A DNA stretch of 64,000 nucleotides, taken from Amycolatopsis marina (lineage in GTDB: Bacteria > Actinomycetota > Actinomycetes > Mycobacteriales > Pseudonocardiaceae). A model generated the notes under the pieces. That model saw only the letters and a program-made list of their open reading frames with translations, did not search any database and was not told where the DNA came from. Positions 1-8,794 of this stretch are shown piece after piece. Position 1 is the stretch's first letter, and each line of letters begins with the position of its first letter. Both the position numbers and the translations under genes were made by a program. Location of the stretch: the NCBI RefSeq assembly GCF_900111885.1, contig NZ_FOKG01000026.1, positions 1 through 64,000 on the forward strand, read 5' to 3'.

Positions 1-1301
1 AGACGGCGGTGTTGATCGAGACGTTGGTGTCGTTGGGGGCGGAGGTGCGGTGGGCGTCGTGCAATATTTTTTCGACGCAGGATCATGCGGCGGCTGCGGT
101 GGTGGTGGGTCCGCACGGGACGCCGGAGGAGCCGAGGGGGGTTCCGGTGTTCGCGTGGAAGGGGGAGTCGCTGGCGGAGTACTGGTGGTGCACGGAGCGG
201 ATGTTGTCGTGGGAGGGCGCGGGCCCGGCTGGGTCTGATGATCGGGCCCTGCGAGCAGGCCCGAATATGATTTTGGATGATGGTGGGGACGCGACGATGC
301 TGGTGCACAAGGGTGCGGAGTTCGAGCGTGCTGGGGTGGTGCCGTCGGCGGAGGATGATGATCCGGAGGAGTGGCAGGTTTTCCTGGAGTTGTTGCGGGC
401 GTCGGTGGCGGCGGAGCCGGGGAAGTGGTCGAAGGTCGGTGCGGGGATTCGTGGGGTGACCGAGGAGACCACGACGGGTGTGTTGCGGTTGTATCAGTTG
501 GCGGCGCAGGGGGAGTTGTTGTTCCCGGCGATCAATGTGAATGATGCGGTGACGAAGTCGAAGTTCGATAATCGGTATGGGATTCGGCATTCGTTGGTTG
601 ATGGGATCAACCGGGGTACGGATGTGTTGATCGGTGGCAAGGTCGCTGTGGTGTGTGGGTATGGGGATGTGGGTAAGGGTGCGGCGGATTCGTTGCGGGG
701 GCAGGGTGCCCGGGTGATTGTGACGGAGATCGATCCGATTTGTGCGTTGCAGGCGCAGATGGATGGGTATCAGGTGAAGACGTTGGAGTCGGCGTTGGGT
801 GAGGCCGACATTGTGATCACCACGACGGGGAACAAGGATGTGGTGATGGTCGAGCATATGGCGCGGATGAAGCATCAGACGATCGTGGGTAATATCGGTC
901 ATTTTGACAATGAGTTGGATATTGCGGGGTTGGCGCGGTATCCGGGGGTTCGTCGGGTGAACATCAAGCCGCAGGTGGATGAGTGGGTGTTCCCGGATGG
1001 GCATTCGATTTTGGTGTTGTCGGAGGGGCGGTTGTTGAATTTGGGGAACGCGACGGGGCATCCGTCGTTTGTGATGTCGAACAGTTTCTCGAATCAGGTG
1101 ATCGCGCAGGTCGAGTTGTTCACGAAGCACACCGAGTATGACAACGAGGTGTATCGGTTGCCGAAGAAGCTGGATGAGAAGGTCGCGCGGATTCATGTCG
1201 AGGCGCTCGGTGGTGAGTTGACGAAGCTGTCGAAGGAGCAGGCCGAGTACATCGATGTCGATGTCGAGGGTCCGTACAAGTCCGACCACTACCGTTACTG
1301 A
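1..1301 (+). CDS. sahH: Adenosylhomocysteinase (SAH hydrolase), 5' end cut by window edge
   Basis: This enzyme hydrolyses S-adenosylhomocysteine to adenosine and homocysteine, clearing the product inhibitor of SAM-dependent methyltransferases in the cytosol. The reading frame is open from the first bases, and the first visible residues (TAVLIETLVSLGAEVRWASC) correspond to an internal part of the family, so roughly the first 60 residues lie outside the window. The NAD-binding motif GYGDVGKGAADSL and the family-typical C-terminus ending SDHYRY are present. Codon use is odd: most leucines are TTG and most aspartates GAT, whereas the following gene prefers CTG and GAC. metF follows on the same strand, which fits the methionine/SAM cycle. 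Confidence 0.97.
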   Translation, partial: TAVLIETLVSLGAEVRWASCNIFSTQDHAAAAVVVGPHGTPEEPRGVPVFAWKGESLAEYWWCTERMLSWEGAGPAGSDDRALRAGPNMILDDGGDATMLVHKGAEFERAGVVPSAEDDDPEEWQVFLELLRASVAAEPGKWSKVGAGIRGVTEETTTGVLRLYQLAAQGELLFPAINVNDAVTKSKFDNRYGIRHSLVDGINRGTDVLIGGKVAVVCGYGDVGKGAADSLRGQGARVIVTEIDPICALQAQMDGYQVKTLESALGEADIVITTTGNKDVVMVEHMARMKHQTIVGNIGHFDNELDIAGLARYPGVRRVNIKPQVDEWVFPDGHSILVLSEGRLLNLGNATGHPSFVMSNSFSNQVIAQVELFTKHTEYDNEVYRLPKKLDEKVARIHVEALGGELTKLSKEQAEYIDVDVEGPYKSDHYRY

Positions 1302-1304
1302 CGA

Positions 1305-1473
1305 CACTTTCCCGGGAAAGTGCGATGCGTGCGTGTGCACGTAGGTCACTTTCCCGGGAAAGTGCCGGTCACGGGCGCACGCGCCCTCGCGCACTTTCCC
1401 GGGAAAGTGCGCGAGGGCAGACCCGTGGCCCTGGGGCCGGGAGCTTCCGGCCCCGCACTTTCCCGGGAAAGTG
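1305..1473. repeat. Four copies of an 18-bp perfect palindrome between sahH and metF
   Basis: The palindrome CACTTTCCCGGGAAAGTG occurs without mismatch at 1305-1322, 1347-1364, 1392-1409 and 1456-1473. Start-to-start spacings are 42, 45 and 64 bp. The third copy sits at the centre of a longer perfect palindrome of 36 bp (1383-1418). The first copy begins four bases after the sahH stop codon and the last ends 40 bp before the metF start. Each copy could form a hairpin in RNA or bind a dimeric protein in DNA. No coding gene is seen between sahH and metF. Function is unknown; a terminator cluster, an operator array or a REP-like element are all possible. Confidence 0.95.
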
Positions 1474-1513
1474 CGAGGTATGGGAACCGGATACGAGATC
1501 AGGGGAGCTAACT

Positions 1514-2431
1514 GTGCGCAAGGTCGCCGACAGGCTGACCCGGGAGCATCGGCCGACGTTCTCGGTGGAGTTCTTCCCGCCGCGTGACGCCGCCGACGAG
1601 CAGATTCTGTGGCGCTCGATCCGGGAACTGGAGCCGCTGGACCCCGCCTACATGTCGATCACCTACGGCGCGGGCGGGTCAAGTCGTGAAGGCACCATCC
1701 GCAATATCGCCAGGGTGGCCAGTGACACGACGTTGGTGCCGATGGCGCACCTCACCGCCGTGGGGCATTCGGTGTCCGAGCTGCGCACCGTCATCGGACA
1801 CTTCGCGTCGGTCGGTGTGCGCAACATCCTCGCCCTGCGCGGTGATCCGCCCGGTGACCCGCTGGGCCCGTGGTCCCCGCACCCTGAGGGACTGAACTAC
1901 GCGGAGGAGCTGGTGCGGCTCGTCCGGGAACTCGGAGACTTCTGTGTAGGGGTGGCGGCCTTCCCCTACGGGCACCCGCGATCGGCCGAGCTGGACACGG
2001 ACACGGCGCACCTCGTCCGCAAACTGCGGGCCGGCGCGGACTTCGCCATCGCGCAGCTCTTCTTCGAGGCCGACGACTTCCTCAGACTGCGTGACCGGAT
2101 CTCCGCGGCGGGCTGCGACAGTCTGCTGATCCCGGGAATCATGCCGCTGACAACCATGCGCACCCTGCGTAAGACCATCGAGCTGTCCGGCGCCAACCCA
2201 CCGCAGTGGCTGCTGGACAGGCTGGAGCCGCTGTCCGACGACCCGAAGGCGTTCCGGGCCGAGGGCCTCGACATCGTCACCGAGCTGTGTGAGCGGCTGC
2301 TGGCCGAGGGAGTGCCCGAGCTGCATTTCTACACGTTCAACCGGGCCAAGGCGACGCGTGAGCTGGTAAGCAGACTCGGGTTGCGCCCGCCTGCGCTCCT
2401 GCCCGCCGTCGAGCCACTGGCGCGTGCATGA
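1514..2431 (+). CDS. metF: 5,10-methylenetetrahydrofolate reductase
   Basis: A 305-aa cytosolic flavoprotein of the MetF family that reduces 5,10-methylene-THF to 5-methyl-THF, the methyl donor for methionine synthesis. The N-terminal FSVEFFPPRD segment, the ITYGAGGS motif and the NILALRGDPP segment are typical of the family. The frame is open further upstream (to 1325), but that part translates the palindromic repeats and looks like spurious low-complexity protein. The GTG at 1514 is preceded by an AGGGGAG ribosome binding site at 1501-1507 and begins a normal MetF N-terminus, so it is chosen. The gene is convergent with the LacI-type regulator, only 18 bp away. Confidence 0.93.
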   Translation: MRKVADRLTREHRPTFSVEFFPPRDAADEQILWRSIRELEPLDPAYMSITYGAGGSSREGTIRNIARVASDTTLVPMAHLTAVGHSVSELRTVIGHFASVGVRNILALRGDPPGDPLGPWSPHPEGLNYAEELVRLVRELGDFCVGVAAFPYGHPRSAELDTDTAHLVRKLRAGADFAIAQLFFEADDFLRLRDRISAAGCDSLLIPGIMPLTTMRTLRKTIELSGANPPQWLLDRLEPLSDDPKAFRAEGLDIVTELCERLLAEGVPELHFYTFNRAKATRELVSRLGLRPPALLPAVEPLARA

Positions 2432-2449
2432 CGGGGTTGTGTCCGACTC

Positions 2450-3463
2450 TCAGGGCCTGCCTTCGGTGGACTCACGCACGACGAGTTCGGGTTTGAACAC
2501 GACCTGCTGATGGGCGTGGGTGTCGGGCTGGTCGCACTCCTCGACGAGGAGTTGTGCCGCCGCGCGGCCTATCTGCTGGGTCGGCTGGCGAACCGAGGTC
2601 AGTGGGACGGCCGCGTCGGCGGCGAACTCGATGTCGTCGTAGCCGACGATCGCGATGTCCTCGGGCACCCGGCGGCCGGTGCTCACGGCGCCGCGCAACA
2701 CACCGAGGGCAAGCAGGTCGTTCGCACAGAACGCCGCTGTCGTCGTTGTGCCTTCGGTGAACCGCCGTATCGCGGCGTCGTATCCGCTCCGTGCGTTGAG
2801 TGCGGATGCCTCGACCACCTCGATCACCCGCTCCGGATCGCCTCCGGCCGTGGCGACGGCCTGGCGCAGTCCCGCTAGACGGTCGGCGCACTGGCTCAGC
2901 ACCAGGGGTCCGCTGACGTACAGAATCCGCTCGTGTCCGCCTGCCAGCAGGTGCGCTCCGGCGAGTTCCCCGCCGGCCACGTCGTCCACCGCGACGGAGC
3001 AGCAGTTGACGCGCGGATCGTGGCGGTCGACGAGCACGGCGGGGGTGCCTCGCCTGCGCATGGCGTCGAGCCGCTGTGAACTGACCTCGATCGGTGTGAT
3101 CAGCACGCCGCGGATCCGCTGCTCCTCCAGTACCTGCAGGTAGCGGTTCTCCCTTGCGGCCTGTTCGTCGGAGTTGCACAGGACCACGGCGTATCCGAGC
3201 TCGTCGGCGACGGCCTCGACCCCGCGTGCGACGTCATGGAAGAACGGGTTGGCCAGGTCGAGGACGATCAGCCCGAGTGAGCGGCTGGTGCCTGCCCTGA
3301 GCTGGGCCGCGGAGGAGTTACGCACGAAGCCGAGCGCGGAGATCGCCGACAACACCGCTGACCTGGTGTGCTCGGAGACGCGCTCGGGGTGGTTGAGCAC
3401 GTTGGACACGGTGCCGATCGACACTCCGGCGCGTTCTGCGACGTCCTTGATCCCCGGTGACAT
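2450..3463 (-). CDS. rhaR: LacI-family transcriptional regulator, probable rhamnose regulator
   Basis: A 337-aa regulator with an N-terminal LacI helix-turn-helix (IKDVAERAGVSIGTVSNVLN, about residues 4-23) and a periplasmic-binding-protein-like effector domain including the NPFFHDVARGVE and GYDDIEFAADAAVPLTSVRQ segments. A longer frame starts at GTG 3478, but AAGGGG in the first codons is a better ribosome site for the ATG at 3463, which is chosen. It is divergent from the rhamnose transport/catabolic genes; two TGAAACG-type operator sites lie between them. Regulation of the rhamnose genes is inferred from this position. The effector (rhamnose or a pathway intermediate) cannot be read from the sequence. 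Confidence 0.88.
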   Translation of the reverse strand: MSPGIKDVAERAGVSIGTVSNVLNHPERVSEHTRSAVLSAISALGFVRNSSAAQLRAGTSRSLGLIVLDLANPFFHDVARGVEAVADELGYAVVLCNSDEQAARENRYLQVLEEQRIRGVLITPIEVSSQRLDAMRRRGTPAVLVDRHDPRVNCCSVAVDDVAGGELAGAHLLAGGHERILYVSGPLVLSQCADRLAGLRQAVATAGGDPERVIEVVEASALNARSGYDAAIRRFTEGTTTTAAFCANDLLALGVLRGAVSTGRRVPEDIAIVGYDDIEFAADAAVPLTSVRQPTQQIGRAAAQLLVEECDQPDTHAHQQVVFKPELVVRESTEGRP

Positions 3464-3525
3464 ACCCTGCCCCTTCACGTCGGACCGCTGGACGAGCGTT
3501 TTGCTGAGGCGGCCCTACAACCTTC

Positions 3526-3538
3526 TGAAACGATTTAA
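3526..3538. promoter_or_regulatory. Imperfect LacI-type operator near the regulator gene
   Basis: TGAAACGATTTAA resembles the perfect palindrome TGAAACGTTTCA found 190 bp away in the same divergent region. It lies 63 bp upstream of the regulator start codon and may mediate autoregulation. Confidence 0.55.
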
Positions 3539-3671
3539 CCAGCCGTGGTCGTCTTTGGTGACCCAGGCCACCTTTGGCTCCCCGTGTTGCCGCCAACGTT
3601 ACCGCACGCCAACTCTCCCCATCGCGCTGTAGTTGCCGGAATTGTTACGTAACCGCACGTGGGTAGCTGCC

Positions 3672-3700
3672 TTGACGGTCGAGTGTGACCCGGCTAACTT
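3672..3700 (+). promoter_or_regulatory. Candidate sigma-70-type promoter of the rhamnose operon
   Basis: A TTGACG -35 element (3672-3677) and a TAACTT -10-like element (3695-3700) are separated by 17 bp. The predicted transcription start would fall just before the operator at 3716-3727, so a bound LacI-type repressor would block elongation or initiation. The -10 matches the consensus at only three of six positions. Confidence 0.45.
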
Positions 3701-3715
3701 GAGCGCCAATCTTGA

Positions 3716-3727
3716 TGAAACGTTTCA
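3716..3727. promoter_or_regulatory. LacI-family operator, perfect 12-bp palindrome
   Basis: TGAAACGTTTCA is a perfect palindrome with the central CG typical of LacI-family operators. It lies 48 bp upstream of the first rhamnose transporter gene and just downstream of a candidate promoter. Confidence 0.75.
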
Positions 3728-3775
3728 CCCATCAATGTTCAGCCGCTCGGCTGGCCTCCAACGAAGGAGGACATC

Positions 3776-5305
3776 GTGGAAGCACGGGAGCACGGTCCCG
3801 TTCCGCTCCTCGAGCTCCGAGACGTCAGCAAGTCGTTCCAGGCCGTACGGGCGTTGCGCGAGGTCTCGCTGGCACTGCGAGCCGGAGAGGTGCACGCGCT
3901 CGCCGGGGAGAACGGCGCGGGAAAATCGACCGTGGTGCGGATCATCGGCGGGGAGCACCGGCCGGATTCGGGTGAGGTGCTGCTCGACGGGGCTCCCGTG
4001 CGGTTTTCGGCGCCGAGGGAGGCTCAGCAGCGCGGGGTCGCGGTCATCCATCAGGAACCCATCCAGTTTCCGGACCTCTCGGTGGCCGAGAACGTGTACA
4101 TGGGTCGCCAGCCGCTGCGCCCGGGACGCCGGATCGATCGCAGGGAGATGCATCGGCGGGCCGTGGAACTGTTCGACCGGCTCGGTGTCGCCATCGATCC
4201 CGCACGCCCGACCCGTGGACTGTCCATCGCGGACCAGCAGATCATCGAGATCGCGAAGGCGCTCTCGGGCGACGCTCGGATCATCGTCATGGACGAGCCG
4301 ACGGCCGCGCTGTCCGCTGTGGAGGCGGAACGACTCTTCCGGGTCGCCAGAGGACTCGCCGAACAGGGCGCGGCGCTGCTGTTCATCTCCCACCGCCTCG
4401 ACGAGATGTACGCACTGTGCGACCGGGTGACCGTGTTGCGCGACGGCGCCTTCGTCGCCACCGAGCGGATGACCGAGATCGACCAGAACACGTTGGTCCG
4501 GCGAATGGTCGGCCGGTCGGTCGAACAGCTCTTCCCGCGCAGGGACCACGTGGCCGGGGCGGAGGTGCTCGTGGTCGAGGGGCTCACCAGCGCCGGAGTC
4601 TTCAGTGACATCTCGTTCTCCGTACGGCGCGGTGAGATCGTCGGTCTCGCCGGACTCGTCGGCTCAGGAAGGTCCGAGGTGGCCCGTGCCGTGTTCGGAG
4701 TGGACGGACGGGATGCGGGCACGGTGTCCGTCGACGGTAGGACCGTACCCCCCGCGGATCCGCGCGCTGCGATCGACAGCGGTATCGCGCTCGTGCCGGA
4801 GGACCGCAGGGAACAGGGGTTGGTGCTCGAACTCTCCATCGAACGCAATGCCAGCCTGCCCCGGTTGCGCGCGGTGTCTCCCGCGGGCATCACGAGGAGT
4901 GCCCGCGAGCGCGAACTGGCCGTGAGCTGGGGCGAACGCCTTTCGCTGAAGTACGGGCGGCCGGGCGATGCGGTGTCCACCCTGTCCGGTGGGAACCAGC
5001 AGAAGGTGGTGCTGGGCAAGTGGCTCGCGACGGAGCCCTCGGTGCTCATCGTGGACGAGCCGACACGGGGCATCGACATCGGCGCCAAGGTCGAGGTCCA
5101 CACGTTGCTTTCCGATCTCGCCGCCGAAGGAATGGCCATCCTGATGATCTCCTCCGAACTGCCCGAGGTCCTCGGGATGTCCGACCGGGTGCTGGTCATG
5201 CACGAGGGACGGCTGGCCGCGGAGTTCGCCGGTGCGGACGCGACGGAGGAGGCGGTGATGCGAGCGGCCACCGGCAGCGACGCGTCCGGGGGGAGTGCCG
5301 CATGA
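3776..5305 (+). CDS. rhaT: Rhamnose ABC importer, double ATP-binding subunit
   Basis: A 509-aa cytoplasmic ATPase of the carbohydrate CUT2 class (RbsA/RhaT type) with two fused nucleotide-binding domains. The first has Walker A GENGAGKST (about residues 44-52) and Walker B VMDEPTAALS. The second has LAGLVGSGRSE in place of a canonical Walker A and signature LSGGNQQKVVLGKWL with Walker B LIVDEPTRGID, the asymmetry normal for this class. GTG at 3776 is preceded by GAAGGAGG (3763-3770). It is the first gene of a tightly coupled operon, overlapping the next gene by four bases. Rhamnose as substrate is inferred from the downstream catabolic genes. Confidence 0.92.
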   Translation: MEAREHGPVPLLELRDVSKSFQAVRALREVSLALRAGEVHALAGENGAGKSTVVRIIGGEHRPDSGEVLLDGAPVRFSAPREAQQRGVAVIHQEPIQFPDLSVAENVYMGRQPLRPGRRIDRREMHRRAVELFDRLGVAIDPARPTRGLSIADQQIIEIAKALSGDARIIVMDEPTAALSAVEAERLFRVARGLAEQGAALLFISHRLDEMYALCDRVTVLRDGAFVATERMTEIDQNTLVRRMVGRSVEQLFPRRDHVAGAEVLVVEGLTSAGVFSDISFSVRRGEIVGLAGLVGSGRSEVARAVFGVDGRDAGTVSVDGRTVPPADPRAAIDSGIALVPEDRREQGLVLELSIERNASLPRLRAVSPAGITRSARERELAVSWGERLSLKYGRPGDAVSTLSGGNQQKVVLGKWLATEPSVLIVDEPTRGIDIGAKVEVHTLLSDLAAEGMAILMISSELPEVLGMSDRVLVMHEGRLAAEFAGADATEEAVMRAATGSDASGGSAA

Positions 5306-6354
5306 ATCGGCTGCGCGACCTCCTCTCCGGCAGGGAGATGAGCATCGTCGGGGTGCTGGTCGCGGTGGTCGCCGTGACCACCGCGGTGAACCCCGGGTTC
5401 CTGAGTCCGCAGGGCGTGCACGATCTGTTCCTCAACGCCTCGATCATCGCCCTGCTGGTGATCGGGCAGACACTGCTCGTGATCACCCGGAACATCGACC
5501 TCTCGGTCGGCTCGGTGATGGGGTTGACCGCGTTCCTCTCCGGTCAGCTGTTCATCTCCAGCCCCGGCACCCCGGTGATCCTGGTGCTGCTCGCGGGGAT
5601 GGCGCTCGGCGCCGTGTGCGGAGCCTTCAACGGGGCGCTCGTCGCGATCGCGAAGGTGCCCGCGCTCGTGGTGACGCTCGGGACGCTTTACGTGTTCCGT
5701 GGGGTCAACTACGGATGGGCCAGTGCGACCGACACCCACCAGGTGAACGCCGACCAGATGTCGCCGGATTTCCTCGCCTTCGGCAGTGGTTCGGTGTTCG
5801 GCATCCCGAACCTCTCACTCATCGCGCTGGCGATGCTGGTCCTGGTCGGCTACGCCCTGCACAACTGGCGCAGTGGCCGCGAGTTGTACGCGATCGGGTC
5901 GAACCCGCAGGCCGCACGTCTCGCCGGAATCCCGGCGGGCAGGAGGGTCTTCACCGCCTTCGTGATCTCCGGCGCACTCGTCGGGCTCGCCGGGGTGTTG
6001 CACGCCTCGTACTTCGGGACCATCAACGCCTCCGTGGGAACCGGTAAGGAACTCGCCGTCGTCGCGGCGGTCGTGGTCGGCGGTGTGGCGATCTTCGGTG
6101 GCAGCGGGTCGGTACTCGGTGCGGTGCTCGGCGCCCTGCTGCTCACGACCATCACCAGCGCGCTGCCGATTCTCGGTGTGCCCGCCTTCTGGCAGCGCGC
6201 GGTCGACGGCGCCGCGCTGCTGCTGGCCATCTCGATGGACAGGGCGGTGATGCTGCGGATGGCCGAACGGCTGCGCAGGGAGCGAAACGCGAAGGCAGGG
6301 CCCCCGCCCGCGGACACACCTTCCGGCTCGGAGAGGAGCGTGCCTCGTGCGTGA
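5302..6354 (+). CDS. rhaP: Rhamnose ABC importer, permease subunit 1
   Basis: A 350-aa integral membrane protein of the BPD_transp_2 (RbsC-like) family with many hydrophobic segments; the GSGSVLGAVLGALLL region near the C-terminus is typical of the family. The ATG at 5302 overlaps the stop of the ATPase gene (ATGA), which indicates translational coupling and excludes the longer upstream frame that would start at 5020. It should pair with the second permease to form the membrane channel of the importer. Confidence 0.9.
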   Translation: MNRLRDLLSGREMSIVGVLVAVVAVTTAVNPGFLSPQGVHDLFLNASIIALLVIGQTLLVITRNIDLSVGSVMGLTAFLSGQLFISSPGTPVILVLLAGMALGAVCGAFNGALVAIAKVPALVVTLGTLYVFRGVNYGWASATDTHQVNADQMSPDFLAFGSGSVFGIPNLSLIALAMLVLVGYALHNWRSGRELYAIGSNPQAARLAGIPAGRRVFTAFVISGALVGLAGVLHASYFGTINASVGTGKELAVVAAVVVGGVAIFGGSGSVLGAVLGALLLTTITSALPILGVPAFWQRAVDGAALLLAISMDRAVMLRMAERLRRERNAKAGPPPADTPSGSERSVPRA

Positions 6355-7399
6355 CAAGATCTTTCGCTGGGAGACGATCCTGCTGGCGCTCGCCGTCGTG
6401 GTCTTCGTCTTCGGTGCCACCGGAACGCCGGGCTTCGCCGAGCCCGACAACATCAGCTTCCTGCTGCTCGACTACACCGAGATCGCGCTGCTCGCGCTCG
6501 CGCTGCTGCCGATCATCCTCACCGGGGAGATCGACCTCTCCGTCGCCTCGGTGCTCGGGTTCTGTTCCGCACTGACCGGAGCGCTGTGGAACGCGGGGGT
6601 GTCGTTCGAGACGATCGTGCCGCTCGTCCTGCTAGCCGGGGCGGTGCTCGGGTCGGTGAACGCGGGCCTGATCGTCAAGTTCGGCCTCCCCGCGCTCGCT
6701 GTCACGATCGGCACCCTCGGGCTGTACCGGGGACTGGCCTATGTCGTACTCGGTGACGGGGCGGTGACCGGCTTCCCCGAGGCGTACCGGCCGCTGGCCA
6801 CCGAGACCGTGGCGGGCACCTTCCTGCCCTACGCGACGGTCCTCGTCCTGGTCGTCGGCGTGATCGTGGCGCTCGTCGTGCATTTCACCCCGGTCGGGCG
6901 CTCGCTCTACGCGATCGGCCTCGGCGAGCAGACGGCCCGGTTCTCCGGTATCCGGGTCGACCGGATCAAGATCACCCTCTACATCGTGTCCGGACTGCTC
7001 TGCGCGGTCGCCTCGCTCGTGTACACCCTGCGCTACAACAGTGCCAGGGCCGACAACGCGAACGGACTCGAACTGATCGCGGTGGCCGCCGTACTGCTCG
7101 GGGGCGTCTCGATCTTCGGTGGCCGCGGCACGGTCATCGGCGTCGCGAGTGCCCTGCTGCTGATGGCGGGTCTGCGCAACGTCCTCTTCCTCAACGACGT
7201 GACCAACGAGATCCAGAACGTGATCAGTGGGCTGCTGCTGATCATCTCCGTGCTGGTGCCGGTGGTCGCGGGCCTGCTCCACCGCAGGCGCCGCCATCCG
7301 GTCGCCGCCGTCCCCGCGACGCGGGCGCCCGACGAGCCCCTTCCCGACCCCGTGGGTGCGTCCGCAACCCATGGTTCCCCACAGGAGGACCAACGATGA
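6347..7399 (+). CDS. rhaQ: Rhamnose ABC importer, permease subunit 2
   Basis: A 350-aa membrane protein of the same CUT2 permease family, with the LTGEIDLSVASVLG motif near residue 60 and GGVSIFGGRGTVIGV near the C-terminus. The GTG at 6347 overlaps the end of the preceding permease gene by eight bases and has an upstream GAGAGGAG. It is clearly diverged from the first permease, so the two probably form a heterodimer rather than being a recent duplication. Confidence 0.9.
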   Translation: MRDKIFRWETILLALAVVVFVFGATGTPGFAEPDNISFLLLDYTEIALLALALLPIILTGEIDLSVASVLGFCSALTGALWNAGVSFETIVPLVLLAGAVLGSVNAGLIVKFGLPALAVTIGTLGLYRGLAYVVLGDGAVTGFPEAYRPLATETVAGTFLPYATVLVLVVGVIVALVVHFTPVGRSLYAIGLGEQTARFSGIRVDRIKITLYIVSGLLCAVASLVYTLRYNSARADNANGLELIAVAAVLLGGVSIFGGRGTVIGVASALLLMAGLRNVLFLNDVTNEIQNVISGLLLIISVLVPVVAGLLHRRRRHPVAAVPATRAPDEPLPDPVGASATHGSPQEDQR

Positions 7400-8484
7400 T
7401 CCGCTCCCGTACACGATGGAACCGGGCCGTGCGTGCGGCCACCGGCGCCGGGCTGGCCCTCGCCCTGATCGCGGGCTGTGGCGGCACCACGAAGGACTCC
7501 GCTTCGGAGGACACGGGGAACTCCGGCGGTACCGAGAAGGTCGCCGACCCGAACGCGCCCATCAAGGAGAACCTGAAGGTCGCGTTCCTGCCAAAGGAAA
7601 TCGACAACCCCTACGAGAACATCGTCGACGAGGGTGGCATCAGCGCGATCGAGGAACTGAAGGGAACGGCCAAGGAGGTCGGCCCCTCGGACGCGTCGGC
7701 ATCCTCGCAGGTCTCCTACATCAACACACTGATCCAGCAGAACCAGGACGCGATCGTCATCGCGGCAAACGATCCCAACGCCGTCGCCCCCGCGCTGAAG
7801 GAGGCGATGGCCAAGGGCATCGCGGTGGTGAGCTACGACTCCGACGCCGCTCCGGACGCGCGCCAGGTTTTCGTCAATCAGGCGAACTCCGAGGACATCG
7901 GTCGCTCGCAGATCAAGCTGATCTCCGAACAGATCGGTGGCAAGGGCAAGATCGCGATTCTCTCGGCGACCCCGAACGCGACCAACCAGAACACCTGGAT
8001 CGAGTTCATGAAGGACGAGCTGACCAAGCCCGAGTACTCCGGCATCGAGCTGGTCACGGTCGCCTACGGGGACGACGACGACCAGAAGTCGTTCCAGGAG
8101 ACCCAGGCGCTGCTGCAGTCCATTCCGGACCTGAAGGGGATCGTCTCGCCGACAACCGTGGGTATTTCCGCCGCGGCCCGCTACATCTCCTCCTCGCCCT
8201 ACAAGGGAAAGGTGGCGCTGACCGGTCTCGGCACACCGAACCAGATGCGGCAGTTCATCAAGGACGGCACCGTCAAGGAGTTCGCCCTGTGGGACCCGAC
8301 GCAGCTCGGCTACCTCGCCGGCTACGCGGCAGCGGCCCTCGCATCAGGACAGATCACCGGCGCCGAGGGTGAGGTGCTCAAGGCCGGTGAGCTCGGCGAG
8401 CGGACGATCGGCAAGGACGGCGAGATCATCCTCGGACCGCCCACGACGTTCAACGCCGACAACATCGACGACTACGACTTCTGA
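7396..8484 (+). CDS. rhaS: Rhamnose ABC importer, substrate-binding lipoprotein
   Basis: A 362-aa secreted lipoprotein. The N-terminus has a twin-arginine-like charged start, a hydrophobic stretch and the lipobox LIAGC at about residues 24-28, so it should be lipid-anchored outside the membrane. The body is a type-1 periplasmic sugar-binding fold (VAFLPKEIDNPYEN; GIAVVSYDSDAAPDARQVFV). The ATG at 7396 overlaps the stop of the permease gene and is preceded by AGGAGG. It delivers substrate to the two permeases. The next catabolic gene is 310 bp downstream, past a tandem repeat. Confidence 0.92.
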   Translation: MIRSRTRWNRAVRAATGAGLALALIAGCGGTTKDSASEDTGNSGGTEKVADPNAPIKENLKVAFLPKEIDNPYENIVDEGGISAIEELKGTAKEVGPSDASASSQVSYINTLIQQNQDAIVIAANDPNAVAPALKEAMAKGIAVVSYDSDAAPDARQVFVNQANSEDIGRSQIKLISEQIGGKGKIAILSATPNATNQNTWIEFMKDELTKPEYSGIELVTVAYGDDDDQKSFQETQALLQSIPDLKGIVSPTTVGISAAARYISSSPYKGKVALTGLGTPNQMRQFIKDGTVKEFALWDPTQLGYLAGYAAAALASGQITGAEGEVLKAGELGERTIGKDGEIILGPPTTFNADNIDDYDF

Positions 8485-8610
8485 TGGCAGGAGACGTGAA
8501 GCGGAGCTATGTGGCAATGGCGACCCGGAGAACGCGCGCGGCGGAGCCCACGAGCGAGGAGGCGGGGCGTATGACGTCCGGTGGTGCTGTTCGCACTACA
8601 GTTCCGAGCC

Positions 8611-8726
8611 CCGCCCACCCGTCTCCCGCCCACCCGTCTCCCGCCCACCCGTCTCCCGCCCACCCGTCTCCCGCCCACCCGTCTCCCGCCCACCCGTCTC
8701 CCGCCCACCCGTCTCCCGCCCCCGCC
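8611..8726. repeat. 15-bp tandem repeat, seven full copies
   Basis: The unit CCGCCCACCCGTCTC is repeated seven times without mismatch from 8611 to 8715, followed by a partial degenerate copy to about 8726. It lies in the 310-bp stretch between rhaS and the mutarotase gene (8485-8794). An open frame of 103 codons crosses it (start ATG at 8484, in-frame HPSPA pentapeptide repeats) but has no ribosome site, so it is not called as a gene. Nothing else recognisable is seen in this stretch. Copy number probably varies between strains. Confidence 0.95.
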
Positions 8727-8794
8727 CAGACGGAGGCGCTTCGCGCCGCTGCCCCCGCCGAGTCGAACGTGACGCGCGTTTGTGACAAACACTG

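Noticed and set aside
8611..8726. Possible CRISPR array
   Set aside because: The units are contiguous with no spacers and are too short; it is a simple tandem repeat. No cas genes are present.
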